From Paucidesulfovibrio gracilis DSM 16080 (lineage in GTDB: Bacteria; Desulfobacterota; Desulfovibrionia; Desulfovibrionales; Desulfovibrionaceae), in NCBI RefSeq assembly GCF_900167125.1, contig NZ_FUYC01000002.1, forward strand, positions 186,001 to 250,000: DNA of 64,000 bases, written 5' to 3'. A program made the position numbers and the translations under genes. The notes under the pieces are model-generated. The model did no database searches. It was not told where the DNA came from and saw only the letters and a program-made list of their open reading frames with translations. Numbering within the stretch: the first letter of the stretch is position 1; every line of letters begins with the position of its first letter. Positions 8,613 to 16,902 of the stretch are shown in pieces.

Positions 8613-9695
8613 ATGGCACGTACCGTTATTCCCTTCGGCCCCCAGCATCCGGTGTTGCCGGAGCCGATCCACCTCAAGCTGGTGGTCGAGGATGAAATCG
8701 TCAAGGAAGCCATTCCGGCTTTGGGATATGTTCACCGTGGTCTGGAAATGCTGGTGGCCAAGCGCGACTACCACCAGATGATCCAGGTTTGTGAACGCGT
8801 TTGCGGCATCTGCTCCATGATCCACGCGGTTTGCTACTCGCAGACCATTGAAGAGATGATGGGCATCGAAGTCCCCAAACGTGCGGAAATTCTTCGTGTG
8901 ATCTGGTCCGAACTGCACCGCATGCACTCCCACCTGCTCTGGCTCGGCCTTTTTGCCGATGCTTTCGGGTTTGAGGCGCTGTTCATGCAGATTTGGAAAA
9001 TCCGCGAACGCATCATGGACATCAACGAGGCCACCGCGGGCAACCGCGTCATCGTGTCCGTAAACGTCATCGGCGGCGTGCGCGCGGACCTGAGTCAGGA
9101 ACAGCGCGACTGGATCGAAAGCGAGCTGCGGATCATCGAGAAGGAGCTGAAGGAAATCCAGTCCACCATGCTCAACGACTATACGGTCAAGTCCCGTACT
9201 GTGGGCAAGGGCGTATTGACCTACGAGCAGGCCTGGGAACTGGGCGCGGCCGGCCCGACCCTGCGCGGCTCCGGCGTCAAGTCGGACATGCGTATGCTCA
9301 AGTACGGCGGGTACAGGCATCTGGATTTCGAACCCGTGGTGGAGACCTCGGGCGACTCCTGGGCGCGTGGGGCCGTGCGGTTCCGCGAGGTGCTCCAGTC
9401 CATCGACCTGGTACGCCAGGCCATTGCCAAGGTGCCTCGCGGGGATCGCGATCTGGCCGCCAAGGTCAAGGGCAACCCCGAGGGCGAGGGTTTCATGCGT
9501 GTGGAACAACCGCGCGGTGAATGCGTGTACTACATCAAGGCCAGCGGCAAAAAGAACCTGGACCGCATGCGCATCCGCACGCCCACGTTCGCCAACGTGC
9601 CGCCGTTGCTGGCCATGGTGCCCAATTGCGAGCTGGCCGACGTGCCGGTCATCGTGTTGTCCATCGACCCGTGCATCTCCTGCACGGAAAGGTAG
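8613..9695 (+). CDS. echE: Ech hydrogenase large subunit E (NuoD-like, NiFe site)
   Basis: The 360-residue catalytic subunit has both nickel-iron binding Cys pairs: Cys64 and Cys67 in RVCGICSMIH, and Cys354 and Cys357 in DPCISCTER at the extreme C terminus. This shows a true hydrogenase rather than a complex I NuoD, which lacks them. There is no long C-terminal tail beyond DPCISCTER, so cleavage by a maturation protease would remove very little or nothing, as described for some Ech enzymes. AGGGGGACGAAC precedes the ATG. Maturation (hyp) genes are not in the window. Confidence 0.95.
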   Translation: MARTVIPFGPQHPVLPEPIHLKLVVEDEIVKEAIPALGYVHRGLEMLVAKRDYHQMIQVCERVCGICSMIHAVCYSQTIEEMMGIEVPKRAEILRVIWSELHRMHSHLLWLGLFADAFGFEALFMQIWKIRERIMDINEATAGNRVIVSVNVIGGVRADLSQEQRDWIESELRIIEKELKEIQSTMLNDYTVKSRTVGKGVLTYEQAWELGAAGPTLRGSGVKSDMRMLKYGGYRHLDFEPVVETSGDSWARGAVRFREVLQSIDLVRQAIAKVPRGDRDLAAKVKGNPEGEGFMRVEQPRGECVYYIKASGKKNLDRMRIRTPTFANVPPLLAMVPNCELADVPVIVLSIDPCISCTER

Positions 9696-9705
9696 GGGGA
9701 CCACC

Positions 9706-10077
9706 ATGCTGTTTCTGACGCCCAGCGTATTGAAGAATGCGGCGAAAAAACCCGCCACCAGGAAATATCCCTTTGTGGTCCGCGAGCCGTTTGACCGCTA
9801 TCGCGGGGAATTGGTCATCAATGCCGAGGACTGCATTCTTTGCGGTTCCTGCATGCGGAAATGCCCGTCCCTGTGCATCACGGTGGACAAAAAAACCGAG
9901 ACCTGGGAATGTGACCCCTACGCCTGCATTTATTGCGGCCATTGCGTCACGGTTTGCCCGACCCACGCCCTGAGCATGAAGAGCGTCCACCGTGGCCCGG
10001 CACCGCAAAAGGTGACCATGAGCGAAAAAGGGCACCTGCCCAAGAAAAAGAAGAAAAAGGCCGAGGAAGCGGAATAG
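9706..10077 (+). CDS. echF: Ech hydrogenase ferredoxin-type subunit F
   Basis: The 123-residue subunit has two [4Fe-4S] motifs, CILCGSCMRKCPSLC (about 45-59) and CIYCGHCVTVCP (about 74-85), and takes electrons from reduced ferredoxin to EchC. The ATG at 9706 follows an AGGGGGACC ribosome site 10 bases after echE. An in-frame extension upstream is only echE sequence in another frame. The C terminus ends in a run of six Lys followed by AEEAE, a charged tail not essential to the fold. It is the last gene of the ech operon; a terminator follows within 30 bases. Confidence 0.94.
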   Translation: MLFLTPSVLKNAAKKPATRKYPFVVREPFDRYRGELVINAEDCILCGSCMRKCPSLCITVDKKTETWECDPYACIYCGHCVTVCPTHALSMKSVHRGPAPQKVTMSEKGHLPKKKKKKAEEAE

Positions 10078-10104
10078 CGTTTCCGGGCTGAATAGGATGA
10101 ATCG

Positions 10105-10137
10105 GCGGGGTCGCGCTCAGGCGTGGCCCCGCTTTTT
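10105..10137 (+). terminator. intrinsic terminator of ech operon
   Basis: A GC-rich hairpin pairs GCGGGGTC-type sequence at 10105-10112 with GGCCCCGC at 10125-10132 and is followed by TTTTT. It lies 28 bases after the echF stop. The next gene begins 16 bases after the T run. Confidence 0.75.
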
Positions 10138-10152
10138 ATCTCTTGCAGACAC

Positions 10153-10458
10153 ATGGAGCATGCCGTGGGAAAACAAGCCGTGGACCAAAAAGGGAACGCA
10201 TTGCATATTCAGGCCGATCCCGAGCTGGAATATCAGTATTACGACATTTTTAATGTCTATGTAGGAGCCGAGGAAGTGGTGCTGGAATTGGGAAATCGTC
10301 ACCGTTCCGACCCCGCGACCGGGGTGGTGCACCAACGTGTGGTGCTTTCGCCCGGCACGGCGCGACGGTTGGTCCGGACCCTGGGACAAGGGCTGGAGAC
10401 CATGGAGAAAAAGATCCGCTCCGCCTTGGATGAGGCTGGGAAATACCCGACCAACTGA
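10153..10458 (+). CDS. DUF3467-like conserved protein
   Basis: The protein has 101 residues and resembles the DUF3467 family: short soluble proteins of unknown role with a central YYDIFNVYVGAEEVVLELG strand pair and a C-terminal helix (ARRLVRTLGQGLETMEKKI). No signal, membrane segment or cofactor motif is present. The ATG at 10153 was chosen because the in-frame GTG at 10123 lies inside the ech terminator hairpin. No clear ribosome site is visible. It is expressed either by readthrough or from a promoter inside echF. It converges with the aldehyde oxidoreductase gene. Confidence 0.75.
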   Translation: MEHAVGKQAVDQKGNALHIQADPELEYQYYDIFNVYVGAEEVVLELGNRHRSDPATGVVHQRVVLSPGTARRLVRTLGQGLETMEKKIRSALDEAGKYPTN

Positions 10459-10508
10459 TCCAGCGGGAACGCGGGCAGCGGTCACTCCTGGCCGCGCCCC
10501 CCCCCTGG

Positions 10509-12257
10509 TCAGGTTTCCATACTCCAACCGCGGAGGCGGTAGTAGTCCGCCACCATGCGGTCCATGGCCTCGCGGCTGAGGTGTTTGCCGTCGGGCAGGG
10601 CTTCACGGGTCAGACGGGAGGGGAGTCGGTCCATGTCCGTGGTCAGACCTTCGCGCAGATTGAACTCTCGACTGAGCTGCACGGCCCTGGCTCCCAGGCG
10701 TTGCAGTGATTTTTTATCTCCGGGCAGGCCCGTGAGCCGTTCCATGAGTCGGCCCAGTTCTTCCCAGGTATACATGTCCCGGTAGAATCGGCAGAGGATC
10801 AGGTTGTCGAACAGGGCGAGACGGTCCTCAAAGTCGATGAGCAGTTCGGCCTTGCCCTCCACCTGATCGGGCGGAATCATGCCCGCCAGCTCCGGCTTGT
10901 AAAAGGTGGTGCGCAAGTGACACGCACCCCGCGCCGTGGTCGCATAGGTCAGGCCCATGCCCTGGAGGGCACGGGGGTCATAACCCGGCGGTTCCATGCC
11001 TTTGACGTGTACGGCCATGTCTTCCATGGCCCATTCCCGGGCCGCGTGGCGGATGCCCTGGGCCAGAATCTCTCCGATTCCCTGGCGGGCGGCCATGTTC
11101 CGCAGCAGTTCGGCGCAGCCTTCGGGATCGTTGTATCCCGGTGCCTGGTCGATGCGTCCGCGAAGGCCCGCCTCAATGGTCAGGCCGCAGAGGTTGCCTG
11201 CGGTGATGGTATCCAGACCGAGCCGGTCGCAGAGGTCGTTGAGGTGCACGATCTCGGCCATGTCGTCGATCATGCACAGGCCGCCGAAGGCATAGATGGT
11301 TTCGTATTCCGGTCCCTCCAGTCGCAGGCCGTTGTGCCGTCCGCCGCGCACCGTGGTCATGCGGCCGCAGGCCATGAAGCATTTGCGGCAGGCGTGGGGC
11401 CGGACATCGTGTTCCGCGTGAAAGGTCTCGCCGGAGAGCTGTTCCCAATGGTCGCAGCTGCCTTGGCTCCAATACTTGGCTGGGAACGCGCCCGCGGTAT
11501 TCATCAAGGCGACCATGGCCGTGGTGCCGAATTTTTTGTATCCCTTGGCTCCGGGCGTATCCTTCCCCGCCGCGAGAAATTGCTTGGCATAGTCGGAAGC
11601 GCCTTCCGGATCGGCCAGGGGGCGTTTTCGGTTTCCGGCAAAGACCACGGCCTTGAGTTGTTTGGACCCCATGACCGCTCCGGCGCCGCCCCGTCCGGCA
11701 CTGCGCCAGTAATCATTTTCCAGCAGGGCAAAGCAGACCTGTTTTTCCCCGGCCGGACCGATGACCACGGCTCCCGGTCGGGAATAGCCCACGGGGGCGA
11801 AGCGTTGCACCGCGGCATCCTCGGCCTGGTAGGTCTCCATACCCCAGAGGTCGCGGGCCAAATGAAAGTCGCATCCATTGGGGTGGATTGCCAGGACTGT
11901 GGGCCGGTCGGCGCGGCCGGTGATGACCACGGCATCGAAACCCGCCGCGTCCATGGATTCCGGGAGTTTCCCTCCGGCGTAGGACTCCAGATACAGCCCC
12001 GTGAGCGGGGATTTGGTATACACGCCGTAGCGGCTGCCTCCCCAGCTGGGACCGTTGCAGGCCGGACCCGTGGTGAAGATGAGGCGGTTGTCCGGGCCGA
12101 GGGGTTCGGTGCCGGGCGGGTTCTCGTCCAGCAACAGCCGGGTACCCAGAACCTTGCCTCCGGGGTGTCGGGTCAAAAATTCCTCGGAAAGGGGCACGAT
12201 GTCATACCAGCGCCGGGTCAGGTCAATGCGCAACATGCGCCCGTAAGCTCCGAACAT
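10509..12257 (-). CDS. aldehyde:ferredoxin oxidoreductase (tungsten AOR family)
   Basis: The 582-residue enzyme oxidises aldehydes to acids with reduction of ferredoxin, using a tungsten (or molybdenum) bis-pterin. The N-terminal AOR domain has the pterin-binding stretches GPACNGPSWGGSRYGVYTKS (66-83) and SAGRGGAGAVMGSK (186-199). The [4Fe-4S] ligands are Cys290, Cys293 and Cys297 (CRKCFMAC), with a fourth near the C terminus (LILCRFYRD, about 505). The ATG follows an AAGGAGAGAC ribosome site. It is the last gene of the leftward catabolic operon and probably handles an aldehyde made by the aminotransferases upstream. Reduced ferredoxin could feed the adjacent Ech hydrogenase (inference). Confidence 0.92.
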   Translation of the reverse strand: MFGAYGRMLRIDLTRRWYDIVPLSEEFLTRHPGGKVLGTRLLLDENPPGTEPLGPDNRLIFTTGPACNGPSWGGSRYGVYTKSPLTGLYLESYAGGKLPESMDAAGFDAVVITGRADRPTVLAIHPNGCDFHLARDLWGMETYQAEDAAVQRFAPVGYSRPGAVVIGPAGEKQVCFALLENDYWRSAGRGGAGAVMGSKQLKAVVFAGNRKRPLADPEGASDYAKQFLAAGKDTPGAKGYKKFGTTAMVALMNTAGAFPAKYWSQGSCDHWEQLSGETFHAEHDVRPHACRKCFMACGRMTTVRGGRHNGLRLEGPEYETIYAFGGLCMIDDMAEIVHLNDLCDRLGLDTITAGNLCGLTIEAGLRGRIDQAPGYNDPEGCAELLRNMAARQGIGEILAQGIRHAAREWAMEDMAVHVKGMEPPGYDPRALQGMGLTYATTARGACHLRTTFYKPELAGMIPPDQVEGKAELLIDFEDRLALFDNLILCRFYRDMYTWEELGRLMERLTGLPGDKKSLQRLGARAVQLSREFNLREGLTTDMDRLPSRLTREALPDGKHLSREAMDRMVADYYRLRGWSMET

Positions 12258-12296
12258 GTCTCTCCTTTCAGTTGTATGCGCCCCGCGTCCTTAACT

Positions 12297-12354
12297 GCTG
12301 ACGGCGCGCAGGCCGTTCTTCAACCGCTGACGGCGTGCAGGCCGTCCTTGAGGA
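12297..12354. repeat. 29-bp tandem duplication at the 3' end of the gabT-like gene
   Basis: Two nearly identical 29-base copies (12297-12325 and 12326-12354) differ at a few positions. The second copy encodes the last residues of the aminotransferase (DGLHAVSG) and the first reproduces the same peptide-like end (NGLRAVSS) just after the stop codon. It looks like a small tandem duplication of the gene end. Confidence 0.7.
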
Positions 12355-13621
12355 TGGACAGGCCGCGGTCCAGTTCCTGATCCGTGATCACCAGCGGCAT
12401 GAGGGTGCGGATGACGTTGCCGAAATTGCCGCAGGCCAGGATGATCAGCCCCTGCGCCCGGCAGTGGGCCACAAGAGCCTTGGCCTTGTCCGCGGCTGGC
12501 GTTTTGGTCTGGCGGTCTTGTACCAGTTCCAGCGCCAGCATGGGACCAAGGCCACGAACATCTCCCACGATTTCAAATTCCTGCTGAAAGCCGTCAAAGA
12601 CTTTGCGCACGTGCCGGCCCAGTTCTTGGGCGCGATGCAGCAGCCCGTCCTCCAGGAGTATGTCCAGCACGGCCAAGGCCGCGGCGCAGGCTGTGGGACT
12701 GCCGCCGTAGGTGCCGCCCAGGCCGCCCACGTGGGGAGCGTCCATGATTTCGGCCCGGCCCACCACGCCGGAAAGCGGCATGCCACCGGCAAGGGATTTG
12801 GCCACGGTGATCATATCCGGGGCCACGCCCCAGTGTTCGATGGCGAACAGCGTCCCTGTGCGGCCGAATCCGCTTTGCACTTCATCCACGATGAGCCGGA
12901 TGCCGTATTTGTCGCAAATACTTCGCAGCCGGGGAAAGTATTCAGGTGGCGGCGTGGCGAATCCGCCCTCGCCCTGGATCGGTTCCACCACCAGGGCCGC
13001 GGTGCGTTCGGCAGCCACGTGGGATACGAAAAATTCTTCCAAATAGTCGGCGCAGGCCGCTCCGCAGGCTGGATGCGTCAGCCCCAGCGGGCAGCGGTAG
13101 CAGTAGGCGTAGGGGGCGCGGTAAACCTCCGGAGCGAACGGTCCAAACCGATATTTGTACGGCTTGACCTTGCTGGTCAGGCTCATGGTCAACAGACTAC
13201 GGCCGTGGAATCCGTTTTGAAAGGCAATAACCGCAGGGCGGCCGGTTTCGTAGCGTGCGATCTTCACCGCGTTTTCCACGGCTTCGGCACCGGAATTGAG
13301 AAAGAACGATTTCTTGGCAAAGTCTCCAGGAGCCAGGGCGTTGAGACGTTCGGCCAGCTCCACGTATCCTTCATACATAACGACGTGGAAGCAGGTGTGC
13401 AGGAATTTTTCCGCCTGTTCCTGCACGGCCCGCACCACCTTGGGGTGGCAGTGGCCCGTGTTGACCACGCCGATGCCTCCGGCAAAGTCGATATACTCCC
13501 GCCCTTCCACGTCCGTGATGGTGGCTCCCCGGGCCTGGGCTGCAAATGCGGGCAACATGTTGGCCGGTCCCTGGGGTATGGCCTCTTGGCGGCGCCGGAG
13601 TAAATCGTTGTTGCTGACCAT
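12320..13621 (-). CDS. gabT: class III aminotransferase, 4-aminobutyrate type
   Basis: The 433-residue PLP enzyme matches 4-aminobutyrate/5-aminovalerate aminotransferases. The cofactor pocket is seen in NSGAEAVENAVKIAR (about 109-123), the Asp of LIVDEVQSGFGRTG (about 241-254) and the Schiff-base Lys in MITVAKSLAGGMPLSG (about 270-285). GGAGG precedes the ATG. It lies between the thiolase and the aldehyde oxidoreductase. Its likely role is to move the amino group of an omega-amino acid to 2-oxoglutarate, yielding a semialdehyde for the AOR. Substrate choice (GABA, 5-aminovalerate, a beta-amino acid) is not settled by sequence, so the symbol denotes the family. Confidence 0.85.
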   Translation of the reverse strand: MVSNNDLLRRRQEAIPQGPANMLPAFAAQARGATITDVEGREYIDFAGGIGVVNTGHCHPKVVRAVQEQAEKFLHTCFHVVMYEGYVELAERLNALAPGDFAKKSFFLNSGAEAVENAVKIARYETGRPAVIAFQNGFHGRSLLTMSLTSKVKPYKYRFGPFAPEVYRAPYAYCYRCPLGLTHPACGAACADYLEEFFVSHVAAERTAALVVEPIQGEGGFATPPPEYFPRLRSICDKYGIRLIVDEVQSGFGRTGTLFAIEHWGVAPDMITVAKSLAGGMPLSGVVGRAEIMDAPHVGGLGGTYGGSPTACAAALAVLDILLEDGLLHRAQELGRHVRKVFDGFQQEFEIVGDVRGLGPMLALELVQDRQTKTPAADKAKALVAHCRAQGLIILACGNFGNVIRTLMPLVITDQELDRGLSILKDGLHAVSG

Positions 13622-13671
13622 AAATATTCCTCCAATGTCGAGGTGTTGTCAATGGTTGTATGACAAGTGCT

Positions 13672-14880
13672 TCAGATGCGTTCGATGATGGTTGCCACGC
13701 CCTGGCCCCCGCCGATGCAGGAGGCGGCGCAGCCGAACCTGCCTTGTTCAGCTTCCAGAATGCGGGCCAGCGTACCCACGAGCCGCACTCCCGTGGCTCC
13801 CATGGCATGACCCAGGGCCAGACCTCCGCCTTTGACGTTGATCCGTCCCGCAGGGAGACCGAGTTGCCGCATGGCGTGGAGTACCACGATGGCAAAGGCT
13901 TCGTTGATTTCCCAATAGTCCATGTCATCCACGGCGTATCCGGCTTTTTCCAGGGCCATGCGCACGGCAGGCACGGGAGCCGTACCCATGACCGTGGGGT
14001 CCACGCCTGCAAACCCAATGGACCGGATTGCACCCAGGGGCTGGATGCCCAGCTCGGCGGCGCGTTCGCGGGTCATGAGCAGCATGGCTGCGGCGCCGGA
14101 ATTTAGAGGAGAGGCGTTCCCTGCGGTGATGCCGCCGTTTTCCTTGTCGAAAATTGGGGTCAGTCCGGCCATGCCGTCCAGATCCGCATTGTCCCGCACG
14201 GCCTGGTCCCGGTCGACGCGCAGGGTGGTTCCATCAGCTTGGGGGGCGTCCAGGGGCAGGATTTCCCCGTCAAAGAAGCCTTGTTCTCTGGCCTTGACCG
14301 CCAATTGATGGGAGCGCACGCCGAAGGCATCCATGTCCCGACGTGAAAAGGTACTTTGCTTCCAAAGCTTTTCTGCGGTTCGGCCCATGACCATGGTGGT
14401 ATTCATGTCCCAATGGTCGTAGCGGTCGTCCGTGAACAGCGCTGGATTCATGCTGATGGTGCCGTTTTCAAACAGGGTTGGTCCCATGGGAACGCGGGTC
14501 ATGTGCTCCATGCCGCAGGCCAGGACCGTGTCGGCGTACCCGGAAGCGATTTCCAGGTATCCCATGTGGATGGCGGCCATGCCCGAGCCGCATTGCTGGT
14601 CGAGAAAACGGGCCGGTACGGTTTCCGGCAGATTGGCCTGGAAAATGGGGGTGCGGCCGCCGAAAGTCCAGTTTTCCGCCACGCCCAGGGCGCAGCCCAC
14701 GAGAAAGTCGTCCAGGTCCGCGCCGCGCATTCCGGTGCGTTCCAGCAGTTCGGGGAGCAGAGCGCAGAGCAGGTCGTCGGCGCGCAGGGCGTGGAACCAA
14801 TCCCGCTCCGGATCCTTGGGCCGGGCGCGGGATTGAGCGGTTCGTAAATATCCGGCAATGACCACTTCTCGCATGGACAT
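13672..14880 (-). CDS. acetyl-CoA acetyltransferase family thiolase
   Basis: The 402-residue protein is a thiolase that cleaves or forms 3-oxoacyl-CoA. The nucleophilic Cys is in DQQCGSGMAAIHMG (near residue 92), the catalytic His is in NVKGGGLALGHAMGATG, and the second Cys is in ASCIGGGQG near the C terminus, so all catalytic residues are present. GGAGCC precedes the ATG. It lies in one direction with the CoA-transferase pair, which suggests that a CoA-activated keto-acid from this operon is split to acetyl-CoA and a shorter acyl-CoA. Confidence 0.9.
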   Translation of the reverse strand: MSMREVVIAGYLRTAQSRARPKDPERDWFHALRADDLLCALLPELLERTGMRGADLDDFLVGCALGVAENWTFGGRTPIFQANLPETVPARFLDQQCGSGMAAIHMGYLEIASGYADTVLACGMEHMTRVPMGPTLFENGTISMNPALFTDDRYDHWDMNTTMVMGRTAEKLWKQSTFSRRDMDAFGVRSHQLAVKAREQGFFDGEILPLDAPQADGTTLRVDRDQAVRDNADLDGMAGLTPIFDKENGGITAGNASPLNSGAAAMLLMTRERAAELGIQPLGAIRSIGFAGVDPTVMGTAPVPAVRMALEKAGYAVDDMDYWEINEAFAIVVLHAMRQLGLPAGRINVKGGGLALGHAMGATGVRLVGTLARILEAEQGRFGCAASCIGGGQGVATIIERI

Positions 14881-14899
14881 GGTGGCTCCTTTGGTTGTG

Positions 14900-16183
14900 T
14901 TATTCCACGAGTCCGCACCAGCGGGCCGCGAACAGGGCGTAGGCCCGGGCCGTATGCAGCACGCTTTCCAGGTTCACGCGTTCGTCCGGGCCGTGGATGC
15001 GTTCGGCCACCGGCCCATAGCAGCAGCCCCGGGCCGTACCGTGGGAGTAAAAGGCACGCAGGTCCGTGGTGCAGGTGGATATGTATTCCTGCGCATGCTG
15101 CCCGGTGAGGTCGCGATGGCACTCATTCAGGGTGGCCAGGGGTGGAGCCTGGCGGGATTCGATATGCCCGTCGGACCGGAATCCGTAAAAATCCACTTCC
15201 GGCGGGTTGGCCTCCAGCCAGGGATCCTGTTTGGCGGCCCGGGCCACGGTTTGTACCACACGGGCGCGAATGTCCTCGAAGCCTTGGCCGGGTGGATAAG
15301 CCATGCGGCAGTGGAATTCGGCTGAGGCCGGCACTGTGGACGGCCAGTCCCCGCTTTTCAGAACGCCCACGTTGAGATGCAGAGGGTGATCCATGTCGTC
15401 GTATGGTGGCGGAAGGGGAGCGTTGTTGCACTCCTGTTCCAGCTCCCGCAGAGCCTGGATCAGTGGGAAACATTTTTCCAGGGCGTTGGCTCCGGTGTCG
15501 GCCTCCTGGACGTGTACGGGGCGTCCGCCCACAACAATGCGGAACCAGAGCACGCCCACCTGGGCCGTGAGCAGACGGGGACCAAAGGGTTCGGGGATGA
15601 GCACCGCGTCCGCGTCCACTCCGGCGGCGCGGCAGGCCAGCGCACCGTTGCCCGAGCATTCCTCCTCGATGACTGTTTCGATGATCAGGGGGGCGGCCAG
15701 ACCGAATCCTGCTTTGCGTAGGGCATGGGCCGCATAGGTCATGGCTGCCACGCCCGATTTCATATCGCCGCTGCCCCGGCCGTACATCCAGCCGTCCTCC
15801 ACTTCGGGCCGGAAGGGATCACGGGTCCAAAGGTCCAGCGGTTCCGGGCTGACCACATCCAAATGACCGTTGAACACGGCGCTTCGGCCGTCCAGACCTT
15901 CCGGAGCGGTATGGTCCGGCTCCAGCCGGGCCACAACGTTCCAGCGGTCGTGTTCGGCCCAGGGGACCGGGGCGAATCCGGGGTGTACGCTCAGGGCGGT
16001 ATAGTCGATGGGGACATGCCGCAAAGGGAGGTCCAACCGGCTGAGTTCATCGGCCATGAGCCGCAGGGCGCCTTTTTCATGCCCCACGGTGCTGGGTTGG
16101 GCCACCAGTCGGGCCGTGAAATCAAACAGATCGTCCTCCAGGGACGTCACGGTATCCAGAATTTTTTGTTCCTTGGTGTTCAA
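14900..16183 (-). CDS. M20 family deacylase/peptidase (ArgE/DapE-like)
   Basis: The metal-dependent hydrolase (427 residues) cleaves an amide or N-acyl bond. Zinc ligands and catalytic residues are visible in FNGHLDVVSPEP (His, then Asp), GRGSGDMKSGVAAM (Asp) and TVIEEECSGNGAL (the Glu pair). A lid/dimerisation domain is in the middle. I prefer the TTG at 16181-16183, which has AAGGAAGG five bases upstream; an in-frame ATG at 16240 has no ribosome site and would add 19 low-complexity residues. In this operon it may release an amino acid or amine from an acylated substrate imported by the Pot-type transporter. Confidence 0.85.
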   Translation of the reverse strand: MNTKEQKILDTVTSLEDDLFDFTARLVAQPSTVGHEKGALRLMADELSRLDLPLRHVPIDYTALSVHPGFAPVPWAEHDRWNVVARLEPDHTAPEGLDGRSAVFNGHLDVVSPEPLDLWTRDPFRPEVEDGWMYGRGSGDMKSGVAAMTYAAHALRKAGFGLAAPLIIETVIEEECSGNGALACRAAGVDADAVLIPEPFGPRLLTAQVGVLWFRIVVGGRPVHVQEADTGANALEKCFPLIQALRELEQECNNAPLPPPYDDMDHPLHLNVGVLKSGDWPSTVPASAEFHCRMAYPPGQGFEDIRARVVQTVARAAKQDPWLEANPPEVDFYGFRSDGHIESRQAPPLATLNECHRDLTGQHAQEYISTCTTDLRAFYSHGTARGCCYGPVAERIHGPDERVNLESVLHTARAYALFAARWCGLVE

Positions 16184-16251
16184 GCGCCTTCCTTGGGTTC
16201 CGGTGGCAAATTGTCCGCTGGTCGCGGGGCATGGCGGCATGGGGGCATGGA

Positions 16252-16902
16252 TCAGAAACGGGGCGGGTCGTCCTCGGGCAGAATGACCCGGGCCTCAGTC
16301 TTGTCCAAAACGTCCTCCGGCCGGACGCCGTGGGCCAGTTCTCGCAGAAGCAGTCCCTGGGGCGTGGGATCCAGCACGGCCAGTTCCGTGATGATCCGGT
16401 GCACGCAGGCTTTGGCCGTGACGGGCAGAGTGCAGGAGCGCAGGAGTTTGGGCGCACCGGACCGCGTGGTGTGGGTGGTGGTCACGATGACGCGGCGGGC
16501 CTTTTGGGCCAGTTCCATGCCACCGCCAATGCCTGGGGCAAATTTTCCAGGGATGATCCAGTTGGCAAGGTCGCCGTTTTCCGCCACTTCCAGCGCACCG
16601 AGCACAGCCACGTCCAGCCGCCCGCCGCGGACCAGTGCAAAGGAGAGCGCGGAATCGAAAAATGCCGCACCGGAGCGGACGGCGATGTAATCCCCTCCCG
16701 AATCGATGAGCGCGGGATGAGCCTGACACGCCGGGCAGCGCGGACCCATGCCCAGGACGCCGTTCTCGCTGTGTACGAAGATCTCCAGATCCTCGGGTGT
16801 ATGGTTCAGCAGCAGGGTGGGCAGTCCGATGCCCAGGTTGACCACCTGGCCGTTTTGCAGTTCCCGGGCGGCGCGTTTGGCGATTTTATGTTTGGGCGAC
16901 AT
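16252..16902 (-). CDS. 3-oxoacid CoA-transferase subunit B
   Basis: The 216-residue beta subunit of a family I CoA-transferase contains the catalytic Glu in HSENGVLGMG (about residue 46), where a glutamyl-CoA thioester forms, and the later GGAMELA-like stretch IGGGMELAQKARRVI. The start is the ATG at 16900-16902, 17 bases inside the alpha-subunit gene, which is the usual overlap of these pairs. It converts a carboxylate to its CoA ester using acetyl-, succinyl- or another acyl-CoA; the exact acid (acetoacetate, butyrate, an amino acid product) is unknown. Confidence 0.9.
   Translation of the reverse strand: MSPKHKIAKRAARELQNGQVVNLGIGLPTLLLNHTPEDLEIFVHSENGVLGMGPRCPACQAHPALIDSGGDYIAVRSGAAFFDSALSFALVRGGRLDVAVLGALEVAENGDLANWIIPGKFAPGIGGGMELAQKARRVIVTTTHTTRSGAPKLLRSCTLPVTAKACVHRIITELAVLDPTPQGLLLRELAHGVRPEDVLDKTEARVILPEDDPPRF

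Noticed and set aside
5016-10077. Complex I (NADH dehydrogenase) operon
   Set aside because: The large subunit keeps both nickel-binding Cys pairs and the six-gene set and order match Ech hydrogenase.
10917-12380. Plus-strand open frame of 487 codons
   Set aside because: Antisense to the aldehyde:ferredoxin oxidoreductase gene; low-complexity His/Gly-rich product without motifs.
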